This document shows, piece by piece, positions 62,826-64,000 of a stretch of DNA of 64,000 nucleotides. The translations under genes were made by a program, and so were the position numbers. Within the stretch, counting starts at the first letter, position 1. Each line of letters begins with the position of its first letter. The DNA comes from an uncultured Bacteroides sp. (GTDB lineage: Bacteria; Bacteroidota; Bacteroidia; Bacteroidales; Bacteroidaceae). The notes below the pieces were generated by a model that did not search any database, had not been told where the DNA came from, and saw nothing but the letters and a program-made list of their open reading frames with translations. The stretch spans positions 35,635-99,634 of the forward strand of contig NZ_CAUCSQ010000015.1 of the NCBI RefSeq assembly GCF_958445495.1, written 5' to 3'.

Positions 62826-64000
62826 ATGTTGCAATTTGAAAATCCAAAGATAAAACAAATCGTTCGCAGGGCGTTTCCGGTACTGATGCTGGTTGCCGTG
62901 CTATATTCTTGTGCCAGTATCGGGCGTCCGGACGGAGGGCCTTATGACGAGACGCCTCCCCGTTTTATCAGCAGTACCCCTGTGGCGGGTGCGTTGAATA
63001 ATCAGAGGACTAAAGTCTCCCTCTTGTTTGATGAATTTATAAAGTTGGAGAAAGCGACGGAAAAAGTCGTGGTTTCTCCTCCCCAGATACAACAGCCCGA
63101 AATCAAAGCTTCCGGAAAAAGGATACAGGTCAACCTGCTTGATTCGTTAAAGCCGAATACCACTTATACGATTGATTTCTCGGATGCCATTGTCGATAAC
63201 AATGAAGGCAATCCGCTGGGTAACTTTGCGTTCACCTTTTCTACCGGTGCGCAGATAGATACGATGGAGATTTCGGGCACTGTCCTCGATGCTTCCAACC
63301 TGGAACCGATTAAGGGGATTTTGGTCGGGCTTCATACCAACCTGAATGATTCGGCTTTTACGAAGTTGCCTTTTGAACGGGTGGCGCGTACCGACAGCCG
63401 CGGGCGTTTTACCATTCGCGGTGTAGCTCCCGGTACATATCGCATCTACGGGCTGATGGATGCTGACCAGAACTTTACTTTTAACCAGAAGAGCGAAGTA
63501 ATCGCTTTTCATGATTCGCTGATTGTTCCTCGTATGGAAGAGCGTACCCGCATGGACACTGCCTGGGTAGACTCATTGACATACGATACGATTGTTGAAA
63601 GGAAATACATGCACTATCTGCCGGATGATATTATCCTCCGTGCTTTTAAGGAGTTTAACTACTCGCAATACCTGATTAAGTCCGAACGGCTCATTCCTTG
63701 GAAATTTTCTTTTTATTTTGCCGGGGAAGCGGATACTCTGCCGGTCCTGAAAGGTTTGAATTTTGATGAAAGAGAAGCTTTCGTCATCGAGAAGAACCAG
63801 CGGAACGATACCATCCATTATTGGGTGAAAGACTCTCTGCTTTTTCAGCAGGATACGCTCGCGATAAGCCTCACTTATCTGTACACGGATACATTGAATC
63901 AACTGGTTCCCCGTACGGATACGCTGAACCTGGTTTCAAAGCAGAAGTACAAGAAAGACGAGCCGGAGAAAGAAAAGAAGAAGAAAAAAAAGAAAAACAG
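62826..64000 (+). CDS. Ig-like domain lipoprotein, 5' part
   Basis: The frame is open from the ATG at 62826 to the window edge (391 codons visible), so the gene continues to the right. It has a leader with lipobox LYSCAS (Cys about 28) and then PDGGPYDETPPRFISSTPVAGALN, the usual start of an SbsA-type Ig-like domain (LFDEFIKLEKATEKVVVSPP, NLLDSLKPNTTYTIDFSDAI) to about residue 140. A carboxypeptidase-regulatory-like beta-sandwich follows (ISGTVLDASNLEPIKGILVGL, RTDSRGRFTIRGVAPGTYRIYG; about 150-225). The visible part ends in a lysine-rich stretch. It is envelope-bound; function unknown. Confidence 0.75.
   Translation, partial: MLQFENPKIKQIVRRAFPVLMLVAVLYSCASIGRPDGGPYDETPPRFISSTPVAGALNNQRTKVSLLFDEFIKLEKATEKVVVSPPQIQQPEIKASGKRIQVNLLDSLKPNTTYTIDFSDAIVDNNEGNPLGNFAFTFSTGAQIDTMEISGTVLDASNLEPIKGILVGLHTNLNDSAFTKLPFERVARTDSRGRFTIRGVAPGTYRIYGLMDADQNFTFNQKSEVIAFHDSLIVPRMEERTRMDTAWVDSLTYDTIVERKYMHYLPDDIILRAFKEFNYSQYLIKSERLIPWKFSFYFAGEADTLPVLKGLNFDEREAFVIEKNQRNDTIHYWVKDSLLFQQDTLAISLTYLYTDTLNQLVPRTDTLNLVSKQKYKKDEPEKEKKKKKKKN

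Noticed and set aside
1..64000. tRNA, rRNA, insertion sequence, integrase, replication origin or attachment site
   Set aside because: I looked for their usual signs (cloverleaf arms with CCA, transposase motifs, long terminal inverted repeats) and saw none; a dedicated search could still find a small RNA.

Overview
The window reads as a chromosomal segment of a gut Bacteroides close to the B. thetaiotaomicron/ovatus group (inference). The signs are SusC/SusD pairs, a hybrid two-component system (HTCS), Ser-type sulfatase, many lipoproteins with a Cys lipobox, DUF families typical of Bacteroidales, few Shine-Dalgarno sites, and repeated TAnnTTTG boxes (the Bacteroidota -7 element) a short way upstream of genes. 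I see no tRNA, rRNA, transposase, integrase or CRISPR array.

Layout. 1-1067: 3' end of an Ig-like/discoidin surface protein. 1347-5308 (minus): housekeeping operon dapB - lepB - second lepB-like gene - wbqC; the second lepB-like protein lacks both catalytic residues. 5392-7321 (plus): DUF2851 and DUF4348 genes. 7386-15727 (minus): five-gene operon encoding a HEAT-repeat membrane protein, a processive family 2 glycosyltransferase, a TPR plus outer-membrane-barrel protein, a DUF4838 lipoprotein and a DUF1573 lipoprotein. It looks like a synthase-dependent exopolysaccharide system related to Pga in plan but not in parts. 16049-17431 (plus): LruC-domain lipoprotein.

17544-41279 holds a chondroitin-sulfate type polysaccharide utilization locus (PUL), split in two. 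A plus-strand pair (DUF6250 protein and PL8 chondroitin ABC lyase) is followed by a 22-bp palindromic repeat array, a porin-like barrel and a tRNA-dihydrouridine synthase. Then comes a minus-strand block: HTCS, sulfatase, and an operon SusC-SusD-surface glycan binding protein-DUF4988 protein-DUF4955 beta-helix protein (PL29-like). The gene order agrees, from memory, with BT3324-BT3334 of B. thetaiotaomicron. Proposed flow: surface lipoproteins and lyases cut the glycosaminoglycan, SusCD imports oligosaccharides, PL8 and the sulfatase finish them in the periplasm, and the HTCS senses the products.

41391-42032 (plus): CBM9-like protein divergent from the HTCS. 42481-49292 (minus): RND efflux operon (adaptor, pump, outer membrane factor) ending in an LpxA-type acyltransferase. 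49474-52587 (minus): secreted GH2 beta-galactosidase. 53010-62456 (plus): A+T-rich operon of two tandem SusC/SusD pairs without enzymes. 62826-end: start of an Ig-like-domain lipoprotein with a lysine-rich tail that runs off the window.
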